A DNA stretch of 14,621 bases from Candidatus Schekmanbacteria bacterium (lineage in GTDB: Bacteria > Schekmanbacteria > GWA2-38-11 > J061), in the NCBI GenBank assembly GCA_016219965.1, contig JACRJM010000008.1, forward strand, positions 1-14,621, given 5' to 3'. Made by a program: the position numbers and the translations under genes. Within the stretch, counting starts at the first letter, position 1; each line of letters begins with the position of its first letter. The notes beneath the pieces were generated by a model, which was not told where the DNA came from, made no database searches, and saw nothing but the letters and a program-made list of their open reading frames with translations. Shown piece after piece: positions 6,752-14,442 of this stretch.

Positions 6752-9087
6752 TCAATAAAAGCAGTCCCTTCAGAAATATTGGCATCCCTGTATGTCTGGT
6801 CATTATATATGTTCTTGCCCGCCTCTGGGTTCTATCCTCCGGAACATTCATGTGGAATGATGAAGAGTTATACAATGGCAACATTGCTAGAGATCTTATA
6901 AAAGGGTTGAGCCTTCCTTTTTTTGATTACATGTTCACACCATATCACGGGGGATCGCTTGTCATTGGTATTCTCGCAGTCCCTTTTTTCCTTATTTTCG
7001 GTGAAACTTATTTTGCCCTCAAACTTGTTGGACTCACGATATCAGCGCTGGGATTGATATTTTTTTTTCTTACCATCAGACGCCATATAGGTGAACGTGC
7101 TGCCCTGCTGTCTTCCCTGATTTATATATTCTCCCCGTCTCTTTTCACAGAATCTACTCTTGTATCATGGGGAAACCACACTGAATCTATCTGTCTTGTG
7201 TGGATAATATATTTTCTGCTTCTTGAATTTATAGAAAATGAACATAACAGTGATAAAATCTTATATACTTTGTTATTGGGTGCGGTTTCCGGGTTTTCAC
7301 TTTTTTTCGCATATATCTCTCTTTATGCGATAGCTTACAGCCTGCTCATTTTTTTAATGTTAAACAGAGGAAAATTGTTTTGGAAAAAAACATCTCTATA
7401 TTGTGCATCTTTCACAGCAGGATTTTCACCATGGATATACTATAACTTAACGCACCATTTTGAAGGTCTTTCAATTGTCAAACGTTATTCAATTGGTGAG
7501 AAGGGAAGCTCAGCTCTCACTTTTATTGGCAAAGTATTAAAATATTTTACCTTTGATATCCCCGGCCTTTTTGATTTTTATAACCCCAGCAGCATTTCCT
7601 TTTCTCCTGTGCAGTTTGTGTTCTATCTTATTTTCATTGGAGGATTTATTCTGCTAATCATTGAAAACAGAAAAGCCCTTTTTTCTATTTTTCAAAAAAC
7701 AAATCCAGAGTCAGAGAAAAGTAAACCTTTAAATCGTGAAACAAAGGAAATCATTCTGCTTGGAGGATTCATTGCTTTTACCTTGTTCTTTCTTTTAAGC
7801 AAAGTTTTCACAGGGGATAAACTTGATGATAGACTTTATGGATTAAGATACATAACACATATTTACCCCTATGCATTTCTTACGCTTGGACTTTTGACAG
7901 AACGGTTTCTTTCTTCAAAAGGAAGAGTATGGAAATCATCGGGAATAATTCTACTGGCATTTTTTCTCATCATAGGATTGCTTGCTAACAGATGGATACC
8001 TGACAGATCAGACCCTCTCAAATATTCCATGATGGACGGATTCTCATTTATGAGATTCGGATGGTCTATTCCTAAAAAATACGAGTTAGATTTCAACAAG
8101 TATATTTCGATCGGTGAAGGAATAGACGCTGCCTACCGTCATGAATATTATTCCGGTATAGGGATGTACATCGCAGGCAAAGGACTAATATGGAAAAAAC
8201 ACTTTGAACAATATGAACCACTCTATCCCCTTATTGATGCAAACCTTCCATACGATCTCGAAACTTACTTCTACGAAGGGAATGGGAAGGAAATTGGGGC
8301 TAATTCCATATTTAATCTTTATAAGAATTCCATTAATAACATTAAGAAATTCCCTGAAAAGTTTCAGCGTTTCGGATTTATTGGAATGGCAAGAGCAGTG
8401 GATGAAAGCACCGTCCCAGAAACAGATATAAAAAATATCATCAGAGATGTACCCGAGGAATATAGAATATTTTTTCTAAAATCCCTGGGTGAAAGGCTTT
8501 TGACTGAGGAAGGGAATCTTAAAGCAACTGTGACAAGGGTTGAAAAATTGTCTTACAGCAGGCTGGAAAAAAGCGCAGTTTATAGCGGAATAGGGAGAAG
8601 TCTTATAAAACAGTTGCATGGAAATATTAAGTTTGCCGTTGATATGACGCAAGATAACAGTATCCCTTTTTTCGCAAGGGCTGAACTGCTTGAATCACTG
8701 GGAGAACAATTTTTTACTCTTTATAAACAACATTTAAACCTGTTGCCTGAGACAATAGAGCTTCTGAGTAAAGAAGAAAAAGAATTTATATTTAGAGGAA
8801 TAGGATTAAGTATGGCAGATAAATATGGTTTTTACATTCCTTTCATTATAAGAGAGATTGAAATCCCTTTAGGAGTCACTTCGGCGGAATTCATCATGGA
8901 AGGGATTGGCAAAGCTTTATTTATCAGATACGGTTATAATATAGATATTGCTGAAAATATATTAAGGGGAGCGGAGTTAAACAATTATTATCCGCACCTT
9001 TTTGAAGGATTCAGAAAAGCTGCATCGGAATCCTCTAATTTCACAGCCCAAAAGGAAGATATTAAAGATATTAAATTAGACAGGTAA
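6748..9087 (+). CDS. GT-C membrane glycosyltransferase (GT39/ArnT-like) with C-terminal 35-residue repeats; probable non-standard ATA start
   Basis: The first ATG (6850) would give 745 residues but cuts off an open, in-frame first membrane helix (GIPVCLVIIYVLARLWVLSS). The frame is open from 6694 and holds no ATG, GTG or TTG before 6850. ATA at 6748 overlaps the upstream stop as ATAA and lies 8 bases after AAGGAG, so I place the start there (779 residues). GT-C enzymes carry an acidic motif right after helix 1; here it is WNDEELYNG. About ten more hydrophobic segments follow to residue 380 (745-residue numbering). The C-terminal half looks soluble, and GΦG motifs recur every 34-36 residues from 509 to 722. 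The protein likely moves a sugar from a polyprenyl-phosphate donor at the outer face of the membrane. The GT2 gene follows after 7 bp. Confidence 0.75.
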   Translation: MINKSSPFRNIGIPVCLVIIYVLARLWVLSSGTFMWNDEELYNGNIARDLIKGLSLPFFDYMFTPYHGGSLVIGILAVPFFLIFGETYFALKLVGLTISALGLIFFFLTIRRHIGERAALLSSLIYIFSPSLFTESTLVSWGNHTESICLVWIIYFLLLEFIENEHNSDKILYTLLLGAVSGFSLFFAYISLYAIAYSLLIFLMLNRGKLFWKKTSLYCASFTAGFSPWIYYNLTHHFEGLSIVKRYSIGEKGSSALTFIGKVLKYFTFDIPGLFDFYNPSSISFSPVQFVFYLIFIGGFILLIIENRKALFSIFQKTNPESEKSKPLNRETKEIILLGGFIAFTLFFLLSKVFTGDKLDDRLYGLRYITHIYPYAFLTLGLLTERFLSSKGRVWKSSGIILLAFFLIIGLLANRWIPDRSDPLKYSMMDGFSFMRFGWSIPKKYELDFNKYISIGEGIDAAYRHEYYSGIGMYIAGKGLIWKKHFEQYEPLYPLIDANLPYDLETYFYEGNGKEIGANSIFNLYKNSINNIKKFPEKFQRFGFIGMARAVDESTVPETDIKNIIRDVPEEYRIFFLKSLGERLLTEEGNLKATVTRVEKLSYSRLEKSAVYSGIGRSLIKQLHGNIKFAVDMTQDNSIPFFARAELLESLGEQFFTLYKQHLNLLPETIELLSKEEKEFIFRGIGLSMADKYGFYIPFIIREIEIPLGVTSAEFIMEGIGKALFIRYGYNIDIAENILRGAELNNYYPHLFEGFRKAASESSNFTAQKEDIKDIKLDR

Positions 9088-9094
9088 TGAGCGA

Positions 9095-9817
9095 ATGTCT
9101 GAAAATATAATACTAATTCCGACTTATAACGAGATTGAAAACATAGGTGTCATAGTAAATGAGATCCTATCAACTTACGACCACCAGTTTGACATTCTTA
9201 TTATTGATGACAATTCTACTGACGGAACCAAAGAACTTGTAAATGAACTTGCGCACAAACATGAGGGGCGTGTCATGGTGCTTAACAGAGAGAAAAAGGA
9301 AGGCCTCGGTGTTGCGTACAGAGCAGGAATGAAGATCGCCCTTGCGAAAAATTACAAATACATTTTGCAGATGGATGCTGACCTTTCACATCAGCCTCAA
9401 TATCTGAAAAATTTTCTTGAGGCGGCAAAAGGTGCAGACCTTGTCGTTGGTTCAAGATATCTTAACGGAATAAGCATAGTTAACTGGCCTCTCCGCAGGC
9501 TCATTTTAAGTCTCTGGGCAAACAAATACGTGAGATTTTTTACAGGTCTAAAGCTTACAGATTTTACAAGTGGCTTCAGATGTTTCAGAAGCGAGCTTTT
9601 AAACAAAATCCCTCTGGACCATATGTTCTCCGATGGCTATGCTTTCCTCGTAGAGCTGACATACCGCTCGTTCCATCTGAATGCAAAGATAAGCGAGATA
9701 CCTATAGTCTTCATTGAACGTCGCAACGGGGAATCAAAGATAAACTACACTGTTTGCCTTGAGGCTGCAGTTATCCCTCTGAAGCTGAGATTTAAAAAAC
9801 TTCTGGGAACTTTGTAA
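9095..9817 (+). CDS. Polyprenyl-phosphate sugar synthase (DPM1-like GT2 glycosyltransferase)
   Basis: This 240-residue GT-A fold enzyme resembles dolichol-phosphate mannosyltransferase, which makes a polyprenyl-phosphate hexose from a nucleotide sugar at the cytoplasmic face. The nucleotide- and metal-binding motifs are IIDDNSTDGT (36-45) and MDADLSHQP (93-101). SRYLNG (120-125), FTSGFRCFR (157-165), DGYAFLVEL (180-188) and RRNGESKINY (209-218) are the acceptor-side motifs typical of the DPM1 group. It has no C-terminal membrane helices, as in single-domain DPM1 forms. The spacing of 7 bp after the GT-C gene points to translational coupling and a donor-maker/user pair. The sugar could be mannose or glucose. 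Its stop is only 6 bp from the stop of the convergent AOR gene, and I see no terminator hairpin between them. Confidence 0.9.
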   Translation: MSENIILIPTYNEIENIGVIVNEILSTYDHQFDILIIDDNSTDGTKELVNELAHKHEGRVMVLNREKKEGLGVAYRAGMKIALAKNYKYILQMDADLSHQPQYLKNFLEAAKGADLVVGSRYLNGISIVNWPLRRLILSLWANKYVRFFTGLKLTDFTSGFRCFRSELLNKIPLDHMFSDGYAFLVELTYRSFHLNAKISEIPIVFIERRNGESKINYTVCLEAAVIPLKLRFKKLLGTL

Positions 9818-9823
9818 CTGCCT

Positions 9824-11611
9824 TTAAATCCCGAGTTCTGAAATCTTTTCCTTTGTAGGCACGCCGTTGTTGTCCCAACCGCGCAAAGCATAGTACTCTG
9901 TAAGCATCGGTTCGAAATCAACTGTTTCCCCCTTCGATGGCCCCTCAGACATAGGTTCACTTATGACGCGCGGAGGCAGGGAATCATCTTTTCTTGTAAA
10001 CCCTGCTTTAACATTAAAAAGCCTCTCAACGTTAAATATTCTTTCTCCAGCCTTTATATAATCATCAAGCGTGAAATTGTGTCCAGTTGCTGCACTGATA
10101 AGCTTGGTAAAAGGTTCATGCTGGACAACAACAGTGGCAAAAAGGCAGGCACCTGTCGAATCAATCGCAGCATTAAGGTTCTGAAAATCCCGTGCTAGTT
10201 CAGCTTTCCCCTCTGTTATCTTAGCTTTAACTTTTTTTGGAATACCGAAAAGTTCTGCAAAAACCGTAGCTCCTCTCGTATGGTCTCCACCACGAGGGTT
10301 GGTAGAATATGTAAGCGCCATCCCTTTTGCACCGCGCGGATCGTAAGCTGATATCTCCATTTTTTTCGAAGTCATTGAGAGTTCAGGTCTTCCATATTTT
10401 TCTGCAAGCCTGTAACTGCCAAGTGCAAGGAGATCTCCAAAGCCCTCGCGAAGACCTGTTTTTCTTGTAAGCTCTACCATTGCCTTCGCATCACCAAATT
10501 TAAGAGGCATTCCGACTTCTTTCTCACTTATAAGCCCGAGTTCAAAAAGTTCCATTGCCGTCGCAATAGTTACACCCACAGATATGCTGTCCATACCTAG
10601 CTCATTGCAGATATAATTCGCCTTTGCCACTGCATTTATATTGTCAATCCCGCAGGTAGAACCAAATGCATATATAGTTTCATACTCAGGGCCTTCCCCT
10701 GTTCCTTCGAAACCTTCTTCCTTGACCCTGGTCACGCGCCCACAACCCAGCACACAGCCGTGACAACTTCTTTTCCTTACAAGTATCTTGTCCCTTATTG
10801 CCTGTCCGTTGAGATTCGGAGCACCTGCGAAAACTCCTTCACGGTAGTTGTTGGTAGGGAAAATGCCTACTGCATTGCAGTAATCAACAGCCATTGGAGT
10901 TCCAAAGTAACCATACCCCTTGGCAACATCTCCTTTGAAGAGGTTTGAAATCTCAACATTCACATCCCTGAACCCGTCAGCCACTGCAAAACCCTTTGTA
11001 CCTCTCACAGCGATAGCTTTAACATTTTTTGAACCCATCACTGCACCAACACCTGACCTGGCAGCAGACCTGTTCATGTCATTTATTATTGCTGCCATTA
11101 GAACAAGCTTTTCTCCGGCAGGTCCGATACATGCAACCTTTGCCCTGTGATCTGTCTTTGATTTTAGGGCTTTTGTAGTCTCATGGGTATTCATCCCCCA
11201 AAGCTCAGATGCATCCTTCAATTCAATCTTGTCGTTGTTGATCCAGATATAGATTGGCTTTGGAGACTTTCCTTCAAGGATTATGCCATCGAAACCAGCA
11301 GCCTTTAACTCCGGTCCCCAGTATCCGCCTGAATTGGAACATGCAATTGTCCCGGTCTGTGGAGATTTAGTCACAACCATGAATCTTGCTGCGCAGGGAG
11401 CACCTGTCCCTGTAAGCGGACCGGTCATTATAAACAATTTGTTATCTGGGGAAAGCGGGTCTATAGTTGCATCAATCTCATCCAAGAGCATCTTTGACGC
11501 AATTCCTCTTCCACCTATATATTTTTTTGCAAGGTCCTCGTTTAAAGGCTCAACAGTACACTTGCTTTCCGTAAGATTTATCCTAAGGATTTTTCCAGTC
11601 CATCCTTTCAT
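9824..11611 (-). CDS. Aldehyde:ferredoxin oxidoreductase family tungstopterin enzyme
   Basis: At 595 residues it is close to the length of archaeal AOR, which oxidises aldehydes to acids (or reduces acids) with ferredoxin. The N-terminal domain begins with GWTGKILRINLT and has YIGGRGIASKML and GPLTGTGAPCAARF (64-77). The [4Fe-4S] cluster ligands are C283, C286, C290 (CHGCVLGC) and C489 (STGACLF). The pterin-binding segments are NDMNRSAARSGVGAVMGSKN (177-196) and AYDPRGAKGMALTYSTNPRG (422-441). GPEYETIYAFGS and H444 in GGDHTRG match the catalytic Glu and His regions. The start overlaps the ferredoxin gene by 4 bp (ATGA), so the two are coupled. Class II benzoyl-CoA reductase (BamB) is in the same family, but nothing here supports that use. 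The aldehyde or acid substrate is unknown. Confidence 0.92.
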   Translation of the reverse strand: MKGWTGKILRINLTESKCTVEPLNEDLAKKYIGGRGIASKMLLDEIDATIDPLSPDNKLFIMTGPLTGTGAPCAARFMVVTKSPQTGTIACSNSGGYWGPELKAAGFDGIILEGKSPKPIYIWINNDKIELKDASELWGMNTHETTKALKSKTDHRAKVACIGPAGEKLVLMAAIINDMNRSAARSGVGAVMGSKNVKAIAVRGTKGFAVADGFRDVNVEISNLFKGDVAKGYGYFGTPMAVDYCNAVGIFPTNNYREGVFAGAPNLNGQAIRDKILVRKRSCHGCVLGCGRVTRVKEEGFEGTGEGPEYETIYAFGSTCGIDNINAVAKANYICNELGMDSISVGVTIATAMELFELGLISEKEVGMPLKFGDAKAMVELTRKTGLREGFGDLLALGSYRLAEKYGRPELSMTSKKMEISAYDPRGAKGMALTYSTNPRGGDHTRGATVFAELFGIPKKVKAKITEGKAELARDFQNLNAAIDSTGACLFATVVVQHEPFTKLISAATGHNFTLDDYIKAGERIFNVERLFNVKAGFTRKDDSLPPRVISEPMSEGPSKGETVDFEPMLTEYYALRGWDNNGVPTKEKISELGI

Positions 11612-12093
11612 AGTTCTTTTACCCCCTTAAGTTTTTCCCCAAGATCTGCGAAGAGCTTTTCTCTTTCAGCTTTCTCCTCAGGAGTAATTTCTCTCCACTC
11701 GATAGCTCTGTCCTTACAAAAAATAACGCATTCAGGATTCCCGTTACAAAAATCACATTTAATGGCATGTCCTAAATCATCATAAGGGAAAATATGTTTA
11801 ACCGGACATTCATCAATGCATGCCCCGCACCCTGTACATGTCTCCTCATCTATCCTAACTATACCTGATTCAGGATCTTTAGAGATTGCGTCTACAGGAC
11901 AGACAGATAGACACGGAGGATTGTCACACTGGAAGCAGGTTAGCGGATAATAAAGATGTTCCTCATCAAAAGTCACACATTTGATTTTGGAATAAAAGCT
12001 CGTAAATACATTGAAGTATTTATGCGAGCATGCTGCTTCGCACCTCTTGCAACTTGTACACTTCTTGGGATTGAATTGAATTACATTTGGCAT
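11608..12093 (-). CDS. Four-cluster [4Fe-4S] ferredoxin-like electron-transfer subunit
   Basis: The 161-residue protein has sixteen cysteines in four cluster motifs: C12/15/18/22, C53/56/61/65, C86/89/92/96 and C113/116/122/126. The pattern is that of DmsB/HycB-type subunits that wire a molybdo- or tungstoenzyme to its partner. VRIDEETCTGCGACIDECP is a textbook bacterial ferredoxin motif. The C-terminal 30 residues are charged and helical. No twin-arginine or Sec signal is present, so it should be cytoplasmic. AAGGGGG lies 6 bases before its ATG. Its 4-bp overlap with the AOR gene makes it the likely electron carrier for that enzyme, as AorA is for AorB in Aromatoleum. Confidence 0.92.
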   Translation of the reverse strand: MPNVIQFNPKKCTSCKRCEAACSHKYFNVFTSFYSKIKCVTFDEEHLYYPLTCFQCDNPPCLSVCPVDAISKDPESGIVRIDEETCTGCGACIDECPVKHIFPYDDLGHAIKCDFCNGNPECVIFCKDRAIEWREITPEEKAEREKLFADLGEKLKGVKEL

Positions 12094-12120
12094 CTAAAAA
12101 CCCCCTTCGATTTTTATAAC

Positions 12121-13242
12121 TTAATTTGCCTCTGAGAGAGCAAATTCTATTTCACTTCTTATACTATCTTCCGTCCTTCTGTTCAATGCCGAATTAAGCA
12201 TTTGTCTTGCCATTTCTCCTCCGATCATGCCTGCTGCCCAAGCCGCATATCCTGCAAGTTCTTCATCACTATTATAAAGCAAGCTCTGTAATACCGGAAG
12301 TGCCCTTTCATCGTGGAAATTCCCGAGACCTAGAACTGCATTGCGCTGAAGATACTTCTTGTCCATCAGAAAAAAACCCATAAGCGTCATTGCATATCCA
12401 TTATCCCATTCTTCATCAGTAATCTCTGCTATCTTAAAAAGCGGCGGATAAAGAAGTTCTTTTGGAGTTTCATATCCTTCTACTTTTTTTAGATTCCGGT
12501 TTTTCGGACATGCATCCCTGCATACGGTACACCCTTCTCCAAGCAGATTGCCGCACTTTGCCCGTATTTCATGGGGAATATTTTTTTTGTTATGCCCAAG
12601 ATGAAAATCAATACACTTTGTCATATCGCACCTGTAAGGCACAGATAGTGCGTTAGTAGGACAAGCTCTCATGCAAAGATCACATTTCCCGCAAACATCA
12701 TTCATTGACTGATCGGGCTCCATTTCTGCATCAGTTATAAAAGCTCCCAGTGTTATCCATGACCCGTAATCAGGATGAAGGATGACGGCATTTTTCCCAT
12801 AAACACCTACCCCACACTTAGAAGCCATGAGCTTTATAGGAAATGAACCTCCAGTCATTGAAAAACACTGACAGCCCTTCCCTGTAAAAAAATCAGTAAG
12901 CTTTGAACTCCTCTCTGCATTATTTTGAAGATATTTCACATTCACGTGAGACTGCTCAGCACATCCTAGAAGTTCCCTTCGGCACTCCTCAAAGCTTTGC
13001 ATCCTCCCCAAAAACCCAGGAGTTCCAACTATTACTACAGATTTTGCTTCAGGCAACAAATCTTTAGGCTGAAAAACAGTTTCAATCCCTCCTGAAAGAG
13101 GTGTAGCCTCCGCAAATTTTTTCTGGACGAAAGAGAGCCTTTCCATGTCAGCACCCGAAAAATCATCAGCTGCAACAATTCCTACGAGCGGTATTTTGAG
13201 TTCCCTTTCAGCAAATTCCATAAAGTCAGATTTCAGACTCAT
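12121..13242 (-). CDS. QueG-like double [4Fe-4S] protein with C-terminal HEAT repeats
   Basis: The 373-residue protein has the layout of epoxyqueuosine reductase: an N-terminal domain, GVYGKNAVILHPDYGSWITLGAFI (146-169), a double-cluster ferredoxin domain with C184/187/190/194 and C230/238/241/245 (plus C205 and C210), then two or three HEAT helices from about 296 on (RNAVLGLGNFHDERALPVL; AGYAAWAAGMIGGEMARQML). QueG reduces epoxyqueuosine in tRNA using cobalamin. Its catalytic Asp sits in a DSxP motif; here the site reads TGGSFP (130-135), so the Asp is replaced by Gly. That makes true queuosine synthesis doubtful; a corrinoid- or Fe-S-based redox role is more likely. GAAGGGA precedes the ATG. 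It lies 27 bp ahead of the ferredoxin gene in the AOR operon. Confidence 0.82.
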   Translation of the reverse strand: MSLKSDFMEFAERELKIPLVGIVAADDFSGADMERLSFVQKKFAEATPLSGGIETVFQPKDLLPEAKSVVIVGTPGFLGRMQSFEECRRELLGCAEQSHVNVKYLQNNAERSSKLTDFFTGKGCQCFSMTGGSFPIKLMASKCGVGVYGKNAVILHPDYGSWITLGAFITDAEMEPDQSMNDVCGKCDLCMRACPTNALSVPYRCDMTKCIDFHLGHNKKNIPHEIRAKCGNLLGEGCTVCRDACPKNRNLKKVEGYETPKELLYPPLFKIAEITDEEWDNGYAMTLMGFFLMDKKYLQRNAVLGLGNFHDERALPVLQSLLYNSDEELAGYAAWAAGMIGGEMARQMLNSALNRRTEDSIRSEIEFALSEAN

Positions 13243-13268
13243 TTGTTATCCCTTCAATTTTATTCCTT

Positions 13269-13294
13269 AGTGAATGCAATAAATAGCATTTACT
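13269..13294. repeat. Imperfect inverted repeat between the HemF-like and QueG-like genes
   Basis: AGTGAATGC (13269-13277) and GCATTTACT (13286-13294) pair over nine positions with one mismatch and an eight-base loop. The 67-bp gap between the two genes is almost filled by this hairpin and the next ribosome-binding site. There is no T-run after it in the direction of the operon, so it is not a terminator. It could be an mRNA processing or stabilising hairpin. Confidence 0.4.
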
Positions 13295-13310
13295 CAATCC
13301 TACAGTTTCA

Positions 13311-14102
13311 TCAAGGAAAAAACTTTGCTGTTGGAGGAAGTATCGCCCCGAGCAGAGCTTCTGCCGGTATTCCCTTCTCGATTCCGAATATCGTGCCGCT
13401 ATCCTCAAGAAGAGTCCACTGTACCCACGCGCCGTGCTGTTTAAGCTTGTAGTCAATATCATTCTGCGTAAACTTCTGACCTTTACACTTTTCAACAAGG
13501 TCAAAATAGAGTTTTATAAAGGTGTCAGCCATATCCTTCATAAATGGATAGTCGCTTTCTTCAAGATGGAATGAGTAAATGCCGGCGTGAGCTCCAACCT
13601 TTTTGTTGGTATACTTGGATTTAAAAAAATTTGCCCTTACCTGTCTCAATTCCTCATAGTCCTTGCCATGCCTCTTGCAAAGCTCTTTTATCCCATCAGC
13701 AAAGTATTTTTCATCTTCTTCATTCGAATAATATGATTTTATATCCGTACCACCTGCGAACACAACTTTGTCAGTTATATTTGCTCGAAGCTCAATATAC
13801 GCCTTTGGGATAAAAGGATTTATGGGAAAGAAATGAAGCTCGAGAACCATAGCATCAGCCTTGCTTCCTTTCTGCCCAAGTTTTTCTGCAAGCACCGGAG
13901 GGGTATCAATCTTGAGATCACAGTATATCATGCTCGCTTTATCAAACTGTTCACCGCTTGAAATGCTTACATCCAGCTTTCCCATGGGGATATCCCACGT
14001 TTTTCTTTCAATCTTTGCAGAGGGGTTATACCGAAGACATAACTGCTCATAACGCCTGATGACATCCATTAAAAAATTTACCACTTCGGATTTTTGCATC
14101 AT
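13311..14102 (-). CDS. Divergent HemF-fold protein (O2-dependent coproporphyrinogen III oxidase family) lacking the family's histidines
   Basis: These 263 residues align almost end to end with HemF. Matching landmarks are NPFIPKAYIELR (95-106, HemF NPYVPTSHANVR), FAGGTDIKSYYSNEED (115-130, FGGGFDLTPFYGFEED), NFFKSKYTNKKVGAHAGIY (158-176) and EDSGTIFGIEKGIPAEALL (233-251, DRGTLFGLQTGGRTESIL). HemF oxidises coproporphyrinogen III in haem synthesis with O2. Here the conserved HemF His positions are lost: NFSHVHG reads IYCDLKI (59-65), HPHNP reads FPINP, SHAN reads AYIE, and KHR reads KYT. D234 of the DRGT motif is kept but the Arg is Ser. Ordinary coprogen oxidase activity is unlikely; tetrapyrrole binding or a new reaction is possible. 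GGAGGGG precedes the ATG at 14102. It is the first gene of the AOR operon. Confidence 0.8.
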   Translation of the reverse strand: MMQKSEVVNFLMDVIRRYEQLCLRYNPSAKIERKTWDIPMGKLDVSISSGEQFDKASMIYCDLKIDTPPVLAEKLGQKGSKADAMVLELHFFPINPFIPKAYIELRANITDKVVFAGGTDIKSYYSNEEDEKYFADGIKELCKRHGKDYEELRQVRANFFKSKYTNKKVGAHAGIYSFHLEESDYPFMKDMADTFIKLYFDLVEKCKGQKFTQNDIDYKLKQHGAWVQWTLLEDSGTIFGIEKGIPAEALLGAILPPTAKFFP

Positions 14103-14130
14103 GACTTTCCCCTCCCATGTTTTTGTAAAA

Positions 14131-14159
14131 CAATTAGCAGGTGTATCTATTTATGTCAA
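14131..14159 (-). promoter_or_regulatory. Sigma-70-type promoter for the HemF-like/QueG-like/ferredoxin/AOR operon
   Basis: On the minus strand a perfect TTGACA (14159-14154) is followed after 17 bases by TAATTG (14136-14131). The start point would be near 14124, about 22 bases before the ATG, which leaves room for the GGAGGGG ribosome-binding site. Confidence 0.6.
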
Positions 14160-14339
14160 CTTTGCAGAGCAATAAGTGTTTCCTATTTTTTGTCTTGTTC
14201 GTAAAATGTATATCTGCAAAAAAAACTATAATTACACATTAATATCTGTTCTCAATTCCTTTATAAAAAGAATATATATAAATAAATCAACAAGTTAACA
14301 GGCAAGAATCTTGTTAAATATACCCGCAAAAAGATAGTG

Positions 14340-14366
14340 TAAAGAGTATACAAACCCATCCGACAC
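14340..14366 (+). promoter_or_regulatory. Sigma-28 (FliA)-type promoter for flagellin
   Basis: TAAAGAGT (14340-14347), exactly 11 bases, then TCCGACAC (14359-14366) matches the flagellar sigma factor consensus TAAAGTTT-N11-GCCGATAA at 11 of 16 positions, including TAAAG and CCGA. The transcript would start near 14372 and have a leader of about 140 bases. Confidence 0.7.
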
Positions 14367-14442
14367 AAGAAACTGTAAACTGAAAGAGAAAGGAGGTGGA
14401 ATTATTAACGATTTTAGTTTTTTGATCAGATTTAAACCATTA

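Noticed and set aside
8204-8431. A 75-codon plus-strand frame inside the GT-C gene
   Set aside because: It is an out-of-frame shadow of the repeat region with no ribosome-binding site or recognisable protein.
9818-9823. Terminator between the convergent GT2 and AOR genes
   Set aside because: I searched the 6-bp gap and both gene ends and found no stem followed by a T-run.
9824-12093. Class II benzoyl-CoA reductase (BamBC) identity for the AOR-ferredoxin pair
   Set aside because: Length and motifs fit ordinary AOR just as well, and none of the other Bam or benzoate genes is present.
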